Below are positions 24,101 through 36,517 of a stretch of DNA of 38,145 nt, piece after piece. The position numbers and the translations under genes are program-made. The first letter of the stretch is position 1; each line of letters opens with the position of its first letter. The notes under the pieces are model-generated. The model worked only from the letters and a program-made list of their open reading frames with translations, was not told where the DNA came from and did not search any database. The DNA lies in contig BQKZ01004672.1 in assembly GCA_036244855.1 (NCBI GenBank), positions 9,327 through 47,471 of the forward strand. The letters are read 5' to 3'. Source of the DNA: Temnopleurus reevesii (Eukaryota > Echinodermata > Echinoidea > Temnopleuroida > Temnopleuridae).

Positions 24101-27100
24101 TTGGCAGAACAGACCATCCAGGACAGGCTCAGGGTTGTTACACTCCCTGTATCGGATCTGCTCACCGGTACCACAGCTATCTGTGCACTGGCTCCAAGGG
24201 CCCCAGTCACTAACTCCACCCGCAGCTGAAATAGAGAAAGGTCAAAGGGTTAAATGCAATGGGGTTATTGGAGCTTCTGTAGCGCATGTGTTCAAATTGT
24301 TCCATGACAAATGCTCCGGCGACAATTGCTCCGGCAAAAAACTGACACAGTAAGCCTAATGTCAAACCTAATCCCAAACCTAACCCTAACCCTAATCCTA
24401 ATCTTGACATCATTCTGAATCATAAACCCTATCATAACCCTAACCCTAACCCTACTCCTAACCAGAAAAAATGAACTGGAGCAATTGTCGCCGGAGCAAC
24501 TGTCGGGTCCACCGTTCAAATACAGGTACAACAGCAATCTGTATTATGAGTCTATGGCCCCAATTACTCAAATCAATTACAGCTATCGGTACATTGGCTC
24601 CAAGGGCCCCAGTCACTAACTCCACCCGCAGCTGAAATGGAGAAGGGTCAAAGGTCAAATGAAATGGGGTTATTGGAGGGTCTGTAGTGCACCTGTTCAC
24701 AGGTCCAGAAAGCTTTGGGTACATTGACTCTGCAGGATATTTGCTAACTGGTCTGCTGTTACAATTCAGTGGTCAAGAGGTCATGGGTGCAAGTACAAAA
24801 ATGCCCTTGGCCCTATTGCATTGTATCTCAGAAAACTAAACACAAGTCCTAAACACACTTTAATGATTGGTTGAATATAGAGCTGATAAGTGCTTGTTTC
24901 ACAACTGAGTTATGTTTAATGAAGATGTTCAAAGATCTACGCAAGACTCTATGAACGACTGGTGACTCTTTCTTAGGTGTGTTCCTGTGCCAGGGTTTAT
25001 CATTGTGTGCAGGAAAGGAAGTTTCATGCGTATCTCTACAAACAGCTTTAAGAAACACAACTCGGGAGTGAATTTATAATCTGATTTTAAGTACGCCCTG
25101 TGTTCTTTTATTTAGTGCCTATGACAAAATCATTTGTAGGCTAAATTTATATTCCAGCGAAGGATTATTATGGTCTTAAAAAGCTAATAAAGAGTAGAGG
25201 AGACAGGAGGAGTTATGAGACATATATAAAATGTAATTTGCGTCTGTGGGCTGATAATGTAATTGAGCAATATGCTTACTTTGTGGGATCTCGCAAATGA
25301 AGCCTTTGTTCTCATCACACTCCACATCACCAAACAGCCATTCCTGAGACGGGCGACTATAAACCATGGCAACGCATCCCTTGCTCGCTTTATTCCTTGG
25401 AAACTCGTTAGCCCACCAATCACCAGTCGGCCAATCAGACGTGGACGGTCCACTATCCGCCGAACCAAAATACAGCATGGTCGAGCTCGAGCTATCATAG
25501 GTATGCCCAATGTATATCTGCTCCGTGCGAGGTATGTCTCGATCCTTTAGACCCCAGTTCAAGAAGAACTGTTCATCGTAGCTGTCAACGCGAACGACAC
25601 GTCCTGTGTCGTTTGTTTCCATCTTACACGTGATGTTTGCATATTCCATTGTGTCGTAATCGGAAGCGTTTACAAAGAACTTGTAGCAGCTATCGTAGTA
25701 GACATCGAACCCTGGAGGGCAGGTCACTGCAACGGAAATGAGGAAAATTTTGAATTGATAATAACATATATTGTTTATCATGCGTAGACGTTTTAGTTTG
25801 TTAACTGTTGTTCTTCACTGTAAGCATAAGGGAAAAAGCCTGGGACAAAGTAAACAACCTCCATTCAAGCATACACAAAGGCTAGATGGACACAAAAGAA
25901 ATTTACATCCTTCTTATTCTGTAGAAAATGTTAAATGAGAGTCATACTTGGGACTTTGTTTTGTATCATGAAGCTATTGTGAATGCGTGAATGAAGTTGT
26001 ATACTTTGTCAAGTCCTTTGTCTAGTCTTCTCACAGTGCTTTTAGACCCTGCTTAAATAGATGTTTGGCCCCCGAAATTATAAGAGTATTATTAATTTCA
26101 TTTCATTTCTGAAAAAAATATCTTAGTTTAACCAATTGAATAACTGTTCTGTTAACATCATGTCTTCTATTCCACAAACTGATAAAAAACAAAATTCAAT
26201 CCACTCTGCCGAAGTAAAACTTGTCTACGTCAAATAATTGCCTAAGTCAAAGTGATTTTAAAGAACAAATCATACAAAAACAGTGTAATTAGCCATTTCT
26301 AAGTCAAAATTCTCATAAGTCTAACAGATTTGTGTGGTCCCAACAGATTTTACTTAGGTAGAGTTACCTGTATTAACGAATCAAGGTAAATATTAGTATC
26401 AATTTCCTTACTGCCAAAGATTCTGCATCATAAAAAACACAAAGCAACAATGGTAGTGAAAGGGAAAGTTCTGGCTTTAGCTTTCTTTTAACCCATTGAC
26501 TACTGGAACAAGGTAGACCCTAAAAAAAGTCAATGGGAATTACAGAATAAAGTAGTCAACAGGATAAAGAGCATAGACTTACCAAAATCACAAGGACCAG
26601 TGCAGTTTCTCGTCTCGTTGCCTTCGCCCACGCAGGCCGTTCCATCCAGGATTGGGGGAGGGTCCTCGCAGAGACGCTTACGGACTTGGGTGCCGTTACC
26701 GCAGTCATTGTCACACATACTCCAGCCAAGCCAGGAACCCCAATTGCCAGCAGCTGAAGAGAAAATCAGAAAAAAGTTGATTTTTAATAGAGAATGTGAT
26801 GTTAGAAATCATGTGTCATTTTAATATCTCATATTACATATACCTGTATTCTATGGCTATTTGGACATTGATTAGGACATTGAAATCTGTGAGACATTAT
26901 TTTGAGTAATTGAGCGCCATGATCACCCAGCAGAGGCGAATACCGGGGCTATACAAGAGGCCATTATTATATTGGAATTGCTAAAGCCCACACATTGCAA
27001 CCCGCAGACGATCTGACACAAGATATAAATTGGAGTACATGTACATGTAGCATTCAATATGTGCATTTTGACACTTAAAACAATTTATCTGATTCTTGTT

Positions 27101-30100
27101 CTGCTTGTTCATAAAAGTCTATGGCGAAATGCGTGACAAAATTAAGTGCATTTTCAATACTGTGCCACTACATGGGTATGATATCTTGCATTGCATTGAT
27201 GACATGATTTTGATTAAGAGGCATGTTGATGATGTCACAATGGCAAACATAGTGAAAATTAGATGGCAACCAAAAAATTTGGATACTGGTAGTTCTTTTA
27301 CCATACTGAAGCATTGTTTCAATGTTACAAAGTTATCCGTGTACATTGAAATGTGACTGATATTTCAAAGTGTTCCTAATTCTGATTTTTGGCTCTAGAT
27401 TTCTGATTCGGTAAATAAAAACAATGTTAAAATACCTACGATCCGACACATATCAGCCTAATCTGCGATTTTTGCGAAATATGTTGTGTCACCCTGAGGT
27501 CATTCAATATAGTACTTACTCTGTGTGATCTCACAAATGTATCCCAGTTCCCTGTCACATGCAATATCCCGCAGTAGCCACTCATAACGTGCCTCATCAA
27601 AGAACATCGCCATGCACGTCCAGTCGTTAGACGACGGATATCCCGTGACCCACATGTCCGTCGCGTTCCATCCAGTCACATTCACCATCATGGTCTCATT
27701 ATCGTAGTACAGATCAGTGCCGTCGTACGTCAGCCCGACGTATACCGGCGCCCTCTCGTCGCCAAAACCAGACTCCTCCAGCCTGTGGCCGAGAAACTGG
27801 AGCTCCGCGGCCGACTGGACGAACGCGAGATGACCAGTGTTGTTGGTCAGTGAGATGCAGGATTTCCTGGCATTGTTCTGGTCATTGAAGGCTGGACTAT
27901 AGTCCATGACTGTGTAGCAGCTCTCACCGAAAGCAGTATAACCGTCTGGACAGGTGACTGTAAATAAATGAAAAATGTGAAAACAGATAGCACCGATGTT
28001 GGCTAATTCTCACATGGATAATTAGGCATGTTCATTATGGTCTCATTTTAAAGTGCTTAACAAGGCAGATAACCATCATAACTCAATTAACATAATCATA
28101 TATGTAGAGAGAAGAAATGTGAAAGGTAGCTTGGTTCAAAAGCAGTATAACCGTCTGGACAGGTGGCTGTATATAAATGAAAGATGTGAAAACAGATAGC
28201 ACCGATGTTGGCTAATTCTCACATGGACAATTAGTCATGTCTATTATGCTCTGATTAAACTATTGCATAAAAAGTTGCGTTTAAACACAAGTCAGAAAAT
28301 TTAACGCAACTCCATTTTCAACCAATGAGAAGCGCTTATTTAGGACTTGCGTTAAATTTTCTGAGTTTCGTTCAAACGCAACTTTTTATGCAATAGGGCC
28401 CTGGGCTGATAACCTTGTAGATCTGAATAACATATCAGGTACCATTTATGCCTACATGTATCTGTAGGTGGAGAGAAGAAAGATAAATAGAAGCTTTGTT
28501 CAAGTCCTAGCATAAAACTCTTATTTCGATAGGAAATGACTCCCCGTAATCCCAGAGTTTTCATCTTTTGCTAGAACACGTATGAATACATCATACTCGT
28601 ATATCGAGCACTTGGTCCAAGTGAATTTGATGTCTTATAGGTCACATATATCATCATCGCATATTTGTAATATTCAAGATTAGAGGAGGTGTTCCATTAG
28701 TTACTAATAAATAAAATTAATTACCTGAAGGACAAGCTCCAGTGCATGTTCTTGTCTCCTCTGAGATGCCAGTACAGTTGGCTCCACCCAGAATGGGGGC
28801 GGGATCATTGCAGAGGCGGACCCTGGTTTGATGGCCACTACCACAGGTACCGTTACATTCTCCCCACGGCTGCCATGTGCCCCAGTTCCCATCACCTAAA
28901 GGTACAAGCGAAAAGGACAAATTTTGTCAGATTCTGGCTTCTAACTAGTCAAATTTAGCTTTATTGATGGCAGTACATGTATAAATTGAATTGAATTTGA
29001 ATTATTAAGTTTTTTTTTGTTACATTTGTAATAAACTAGCATACCTGTATATATATGAATGCATCCAGAACAAGTGTTTTAATTTCCTACATGTATATGG
29101 AAGCTACAAAACCCTTTTTTTTTCTTTTCATGTGCTCCATATCATATAAAGACCTTATTTTCCAATAATATTCTTTTCAGAAATATAACTTTGCCCAAAT
29201 AACAGCACTTGTCAAAATTTCCTAACGGTGGCACTCCATACAATTTTGAAAATTATTTTCCAAAATAAAACAGAGAACAAAGTATATTTTTTTTAATTTT
29301 TTCCTACAATTTTGTTTTTACAAAAGTACATTTCAATTGAATTTTCCATTGTAGTGTGATGTCAAGAGGCAAACAAATAAGAGAATTATTCCACATTTTC
29401 TACAGCATTGTCCCTGAGCTTTCTTTGATTTTATTTTTGAAATGTTCTTTAAAAGCAATATTATTAAAAAATATTAATAGTTTGAAAAGACAATATCAGA
29501 TTTAATACACAACATACCTAGATTGAGTTCACAGACGTAGCCAAGGCTTTGAGAACATTGTTCATTGGAAACCTTCCACGCCGAAACACTCTTTTCAAGC
29601 AGAACGCACTGGTAGTTTGTATCGCTCGAATCCATCGACCCGCTGGCCCACATCGAGTTCCCGCTTACATTCCAAGACGTCCCGTTGACCTCCTGGCTCG
29701 AGCCATACTCCCAGTCAAGGGTCAAAACCCCGGACGTCACATTGACCTTAGCCCCGGTGAAGTACTTGAGGGAGACATCAGTGTAGTAATCAGCGAGTGC
29801 GACAGTGAGGAATGTCTCCTCATCAAGATCGTTGATGAAGACAAGATGGCCACCGTACGTGGTGAGGTTCTGGCAGTTGGTTTTTGCTTCCTCATAGGAG
29901 ACTGATTCGTTGACTTGGAGGAGATAGCAAGTGTCGTAGTTTGTGATGTATCCATCTGGACACTCAACTGAACAAAGAGAGCAGTCAACAAAAATGTTTT
30001 GTTAGCAAAAATTTATCTTTAATTGTCTTAATAATGCAATTCATTTATTCAACTCCAGAAAGCTATTATCATCCAACCCCCTAAAGCTATTTATTGACCT

Positions 30101-33100
30101 TACTGTAAAAGCCTTTCAACTGGGCTCCTTGATAGAACAGAAAAGAAATTTGTCATTCACACGATTCATTTACATTTCAGAACAAATAATTTTCAACAAA
30201 AATACAAAATTCTCAAAAACGAATCATCCATGAATTACATTTATCATGTCTCAGAAGCAAGTCTTATAAGCTATTGACAAGTTTGACAAAAGTGTGAGAC
30301 AAATGATTAGGAGAGAATTCTGTTATGGTTTGCAGAATTCGCAAAAGCTAAACAATCATATTTACCAATTGGACACACAGTCCCACATGTTTGGTTCTGT
30401 AGGGTCTCCTCAGTGCAATTGTCACCGCCAATAAACGGGGCAGGGTTGGTACAGGTGCGGCGTCTGACCTGCCACCCCTCTCCTGGTCCGCACTCTACGC
30501 TGCACGACTCCCACTTGCCCCACTCCGTCAGGTTGCCATGAGCTGTAAAATGAAAAGGAGTGAAAAATATTTAACGATTTATGTATTGCATGCACAACAT
30601 TATTCTTTTACAGGCTGATTACTTTCGCAATGGTACACATGGACTTGAAAATGAAAAGTTGTATGAAATGCAATTACATTCGCACATATATTGACATTTG
30701 AGGTAAATTATTGTGCATAGTGGTAGTTAAATTCTACATATTACTTGTTTTCAATAAATAGTTCCGTTGAATAAATAAGAGAGCCAGTAATTTCAAACTT
30801 GCCTTTCTCTAGCTCACAGATGTACGCTCTATTCCTTGTGCAACCTGCATTCTCCCACACCCACGACGACCCCTCCAACACCATAACAACGCATTCCGGA
30901 GTCCCGGACGGACTGGACGACGCCCATCCATCAAAGGACGGACTTCCAGAGCCATCGCCAAACGCCACGGTGTCATCGCTCGGGTCGTACTTCAGCCCAG
31001 TCGTTACTTTCAATGTACTGGAGACTCCTGCGTCGTTGAGAATGTCCGAGATGATGGTCTGCTCCTCGCTGGTGGAGGGGTACAGAAGATGCCCTCCGAT
31101 AGAGCGACACGTTTGCTCGGCCCAGTAGTACGTGGTGGTGTTGGTGAGCTCAAGCATGTAACATGAGTTGAGACCCGCATAGTAGCCTTCAGGGCATACA
31201 ACTGAAAATTGAAGAAGAAGAAGACGGGATTAAATCATATGATAATCTTCAGTAACATTGCGTATATATGACTGAGTGTCATATTCCCAGGGGTAGTCCA
31301 GACTCTGGTCGTTTTCCCTTTCCCTTTCCCTCTCTTGCGATTCTCCTATTCATGCATTCAACCCCAAGAACGACACACTCCCCTCAGATTCACATCACTA
31401 TCAAAGTATCATTACCATCATCATCATCAACATCATTATCNTTGGTGAGCTCAAGCATGTAACAGGAGTTGAGACCCGCGTAATAGCCTTCAGGGCATAC
31501 AACTGAAAAATGAAGAAGATGGTATCAAATACTTACGATAATCTTCAGTAACATTGCGTATATGACGAGTGTCATATTCCTACGTGGTCCACAATAACAA
31601 GTTGACATCAACATCATCATCCTCATCATCATCATCATTATCACCATAAACTTCATCATCACCACCATTATCATCACCATCACCATCATCATCATCATCA
31701 CCAAAATCATCATCACCACCATCACCAAGAACATGATGATCATCGTCATAATCATCATCATCCTTTTCCTCCTCCTCCTCCTCCTCCTCCTCTTCGCTCC
31801 TCCTCCTCCTCCTCATCTTCATCATCACCATTATCATTATCATCTTCCACCATAATCATCATTATCTACATCATCATCATCATCATCATCATCATCCTCT
31901 TCCTACTCCTCCTCCTCATCATCTTCATTATCGATCATCATCATCATCATCATCATCATCATTACACTTACCATCATAGTCAGTACAGTTGCTGCCTCCC
32001 CAGCCATCCACGCAGGTACAGTTGTAACCATTATCACCATCATCATAACCATAAAATTCATCATCACCACAATCGTCATCATCATTCTCAACATCATGAT
32101 CATATCATGACCATCATCATGATCATGATGATGATCATCATCATCATCTTCATAATCATCGTCACAATCCACATCATCATAATCATCATTATTATCACCA
32201 TCATCATCACTATATAATCATCATCATCTGTATCACTATAGACTTCATCACCATCACCATCACCATCATCCTCCTCCTCATCATCCTCTTCCTCCTCCTC
32301 ATCATCCTCTTCCTCCTCCTCCTCATCATCCTCCTCCTCAATAACTCTTACCATCATAGTCAGTGCAGTTGCTGCCTCCCCAGCCGTCCACGTAAGTACA
32401 GTTGTATCCATTATCTCCATCATCATCACCATAACCATTAGGATGTTCATCATCACCATCATCATCATCATCATCATCATCATCATTATTATCATCACCA
32501 CCACCACCACCACCATCATCATCATCATGTTCATCCTCATCATCATTATCTTCATAATCATCATCACTGCCACCATCATTAACATCATCATCACCATCAT
32601 CACCACCATCATCATCATCATTATCATTATCATCCTCTCCTCCTGCTCCTCCTACTCCTCCTCCACATCATCATATCATCATGATCATCATCACCACAAC
32701 CATTCATCATCACATTATAATCATCATTGCCAACATAAACTTAATCACCATCATCATTATGACCACCATCATCCTCATCCTCATTATCATCATCGTCCTC
32801 CTCATCCTCATCATCATCATCATCATTCTCATCATCACTCTTACCATCATAGTCAGTACAGTTGCTGCCTCCCCAGCCATCCACACAGGTACAGTTGTAA
32901 CCATTATCTCCATCAGTACAAGTGCCGTCATTCTGACATGGATTGCTTTCACATTCATCAATGTTCGTCTCACAGTGAGTGCCTATAAACAAAGAAAATT
33001 GAAACAAAATTAGACCTATAGCACATAGTGCATTATCAGAAAGTTACTTAAAAAGTGTATTAAAGCAGAAATAGGGAAATTTTGGAAACACAAACTGAAT

Positions 33101-36100
33101 GAAGGGTCTTAACATAGAATAACAAATGCAGTGGAGTGCCAGTAGGTCGAACTTAATTCCTTGGAGTTTGAAGTTTAACTAGGCCAAGATTGATAATTAT
33201 ACTAATAATATTATGCTTATTAGACAGGCTAGGCCTTTGTATATAATTGATATATATGAGGAGTCATTCGTATAATAACTATAAGACAAATTCTGGCGCT
33301 AATACACTTTGGTATCCAGCCTAAGTTAGGGTATATGTTATAGGGTTTAGGGTTAAGATTTAGGGTTAGGGTTAGGGTTTATGGTTTCAAGAAAGATTTG
33401 TTGGTTCTCAGATCTGACACACCTCAGTGCACAAAAATTATACCCAAACAGACACCGAATAACAACGTATGGGACTGTGCAAAACAAATCCCTTTAGTTT
33501 CAGTCAATAAAACACATATAAAAAAACGTTTCCAATCGGCTAAGTATGCACTAAAAGATCTTAAACAGATAACTTAGTGAAAATTATGCTTTGGATCAAT
33601 CTATTTTGGCTTGAACTCATAATAAAACCGAGAATTTTAACTCACTCGGCGAAAACGGTCGACACAAATCAGAGCTAGCTCTTGTAATGAATATTCATAA
33701 ATAGAAAATGACGTCATGATATTGATAGCTTTGCAAGAACTTCATTGGCGTAAACTTTTGACCAATGGCAAGAGAGTAGGCGAGAAGTTGGAAAAGAGGT
33801 TTATATACCTCTTTGGCAAAAAAGAAAAAAAAACTAACAACAACACCACCACCAACAACCAAAAAATGGTTCCAAATTAAATAGCTTGTATCTATCGATC
33901 CATATTTCGTTATGACGTGTCGGGGTTCTGAGGGGTCGGGCACCCCGTAAAATGGGGATAAAGGGGAAAAAAGAAGTGGAGGAAAGCTTTTTTGAAGAAA
34001 AAAAAGAAAGAGCAGGAAGTAGAAGGAGGAGGGGAGGGAGGAAAGGTAAGAGGGCGGTATTCATTTCCATAGATGCCATGGAAAGGGCCACCTTTGAATC
34101 TGCTCACCTTATCATTTCGAGAATCATTTTTTACCATCCATTTATCAGTTTTATCGTAAGATGAAATATTCATTGTATGCCAACTAATTGTATTTGTATA
34201 TCTTACTGATTTCATGTATTCTATATTGTATATCTGTGGGGGTTTTTCAGGGTCTCTTTTGGGACCAAGATTTTGTTGAATGGGCACCTTGGTTTTGTAA
34301 TAGATATTGAATGAAATAAACATTACCTTCAAATCCATCTGCACATTCGCATCTATAGCGATTAGTGAGGTCAACGCACTTTCCCCCATTCTGGCACGGG
34401 TTGGACGCGCACTCCTTATCGTCCACCTGACAAAAGTCACCTGACAATCCAGTAGGGCAGTCACATGTCACATTCCAAACCCACGTGCTTGAATCGGTGC
34501 AAGTTGCATTTTGGCAGGGGTTTGGCTCACAATCGGCTGAGAAAGAGAATATGAAAATTTAATAATTAGTTTAATTTTTCAAATTCGAACCGCTCAATCA
34601 ATTAGGTCATTCAAAACTACTCTCAAAACCCACTTATTCGAAAATACTTTTTAATAGATTACCTCATTTTGTTTATCGCAGTATGTTTGTACATGTATTT
34701 AATCATATCATTATTATTATTATTATTTTGTAATGCGTAGTTAAGTATATTCCTATAGAAATTGCGCAATATAAGTATACAATTATTATCAATCATTATT
34801 ATGAAAAGTACAGTGTACAGAGGTAGAGCTTCGCTGATTTGGATGAGTTCAAACATCAAATCATCCGGCGTTATTCTGTAAGTGCAGGGAAGAAACAAAT
34901 TTAAATTTCTGCTTGTCGATTTTTTTTACTATCCCAAGTAGGAAAAAAAAAACAATTTGAACGATATAGAATGCAGAATAGAAAATTCAACCGCCGTAGT
35001 TGGGAGTACTCCATTTTTTTCGAGTTGCGTCTCAATTTTCATTTAACCTATTCATAAATATTTGTTTTATTTTTGTTATAATTTTTTATTTCCTCCATGA
35101 TATGATATTTTGGAATCAATTTCTCTCGGAAAAATGAACCTCTTTTCTCAATCAACTTATCTCCCAAAAATGACGCTCATCTTAGCATGTATCGGGTACA
35201 TTTTGTCTATAGGCAGATAGGCAAAAATAATAAACACGATATAAACTACATGTTTCTGAAAAGTTAACTAGAATGCAGACAATAGGTCCGTACACCGTAT
35301 ATTCAACTGTGCGGACACAACAAAGACAAGCCGGTACCGAAATCAATAGCATTAGAGAGGAGCATTGAAATTGCGTTCGACTTAACTTTTCGAAAATACT
35401 TTATATCGTGTTAATATCAAATATTGTGAAACGAGGGCCCTATTGCATAAAAAGTTGCGTTTAAACGCAAGTCCTATTCTGATATGGAGTTGCGTTAAAT
35501 GTTCTGACTTGCGTTTAAATGCAACTTTTTATGCAATAGGGCTCAGATCATTTACAAAATAAAAACAAACATACTTTGACATCCGTAGAACTCGAGTCTC
35601 ATACATGGATGATTCTCACAGGCCGTTGGATGGAGTCTGATGCTGGTGGCTTTCACAGGGGTAGCCAACGTGTTGTTCACGATGCCATTGCTATTCGTGT
35701 TCCCATCAAACATCTGTGAATGAAAAAAGGAGAGATTATAATTGGTTTGATTTGTAATCATTACTTACACCCTGTATATAACCCATTATGTATACTCTCG
35801 CCTTTCAACGCGAGGGTCGTAGGTTCGAATCCTACCCATGGCGTCAACTTCCTTCAGCAAGAAATTTATCCATTTATCCATGCTATAGCCGGGTAATAAT
35901 GCACAGAGCGCTTAGAAACCCTTCGTATTCAGCGCTATATAAATAATGTGTATTATTATTAATATTATGCAGTATGATGACTAATCAGGTACTGCGGAAC
36001 GTTTTTTTAAGTGGAGAAGGTGAAAGTTAGAAGAAGAGTCTCCCCCAAAATGATATTTGATCAACAGGAGCAGAAAATCAGATTAGCAGAATAAACAAGT

Positions 36101-36486
36101 TTTGAGAAAATGTGACAACTAAGAAGAAGGTTATGAACGTTTATGTATTTATATGATTTGGCAACTGATGACGTCAAGGTGCACAACCGGCCATTTATTA
36201 GTGCATCAGGTTTATAAGATATTACTCTTCCCCCAAAATATGATTTCCCCAAAAATTTAACTATATCTTTATAATAAATAGTTTATGACAGAAATATATA
36301 TTCCCAATGTGCATATTTACACTAATACAAACTTTCTTTCTGTGGAAATGATAAATTTGCACCATAATATGAACAAAATGTTCATTGTTTGTTGAAGGAA
36401 AAAAATAAATGTTATTTTTTAATTGAATTGAATTGAAAAATGATGGTTAGTAGTGCACCATTGACGTCAGCAAATTGGCAAAACGT

Positions 36487-36517
<31 letters not shown>

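Larger units (their letters stand above)
31598..32843. repeat. ATC/CTC microsatellite complex holding two EGF relics
   Basis: Over 1.2 kb of imperfect ATC, ACC and CTC arrays are interrupted only by the EGF half exons. The intact EGF 3 exon borders its right end. The long open frames here are repeat artefacts. Confidence 0.9.

Noticed and set aside
23784..24353. 189-codon plus-strand open frame antisense to TSP1 4
   Set aside because: It overlaps the antisense of a clear TSP1 exon and shows no domain or motif. Chance openness is likely.
28261..28397. Possible structured RNA or terminator hairpin
   Set aside because: The same hairpin arms occur at 35441-35540, so a foldback repeat is the simpler explanation.
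30798..30803. A GT donor for CTLD 1 slightly downstream (AA|GTTTGA)
   Set aside because: It gives the wrong phase for TSP1 1 and a poor consensus. The GC donor fits both.
31442..31502. A sixth CTLD exon
   Set aside because: It is only the first 61 nt, begins exactly at a contig join and duplicates CTLD 1.
31598..32843. CRISPR-like array from regularly spaced repeats
   Set aside because: These are trinucleotide microsatellites in a eukaryotic intron, without conserved repeats or unique spacers.
35800..35870. Possible tRNA gene with perfect B box
   Set aside because: The stretch continues into the body shared by three other SINE copies and lacks a matching A-box arm.
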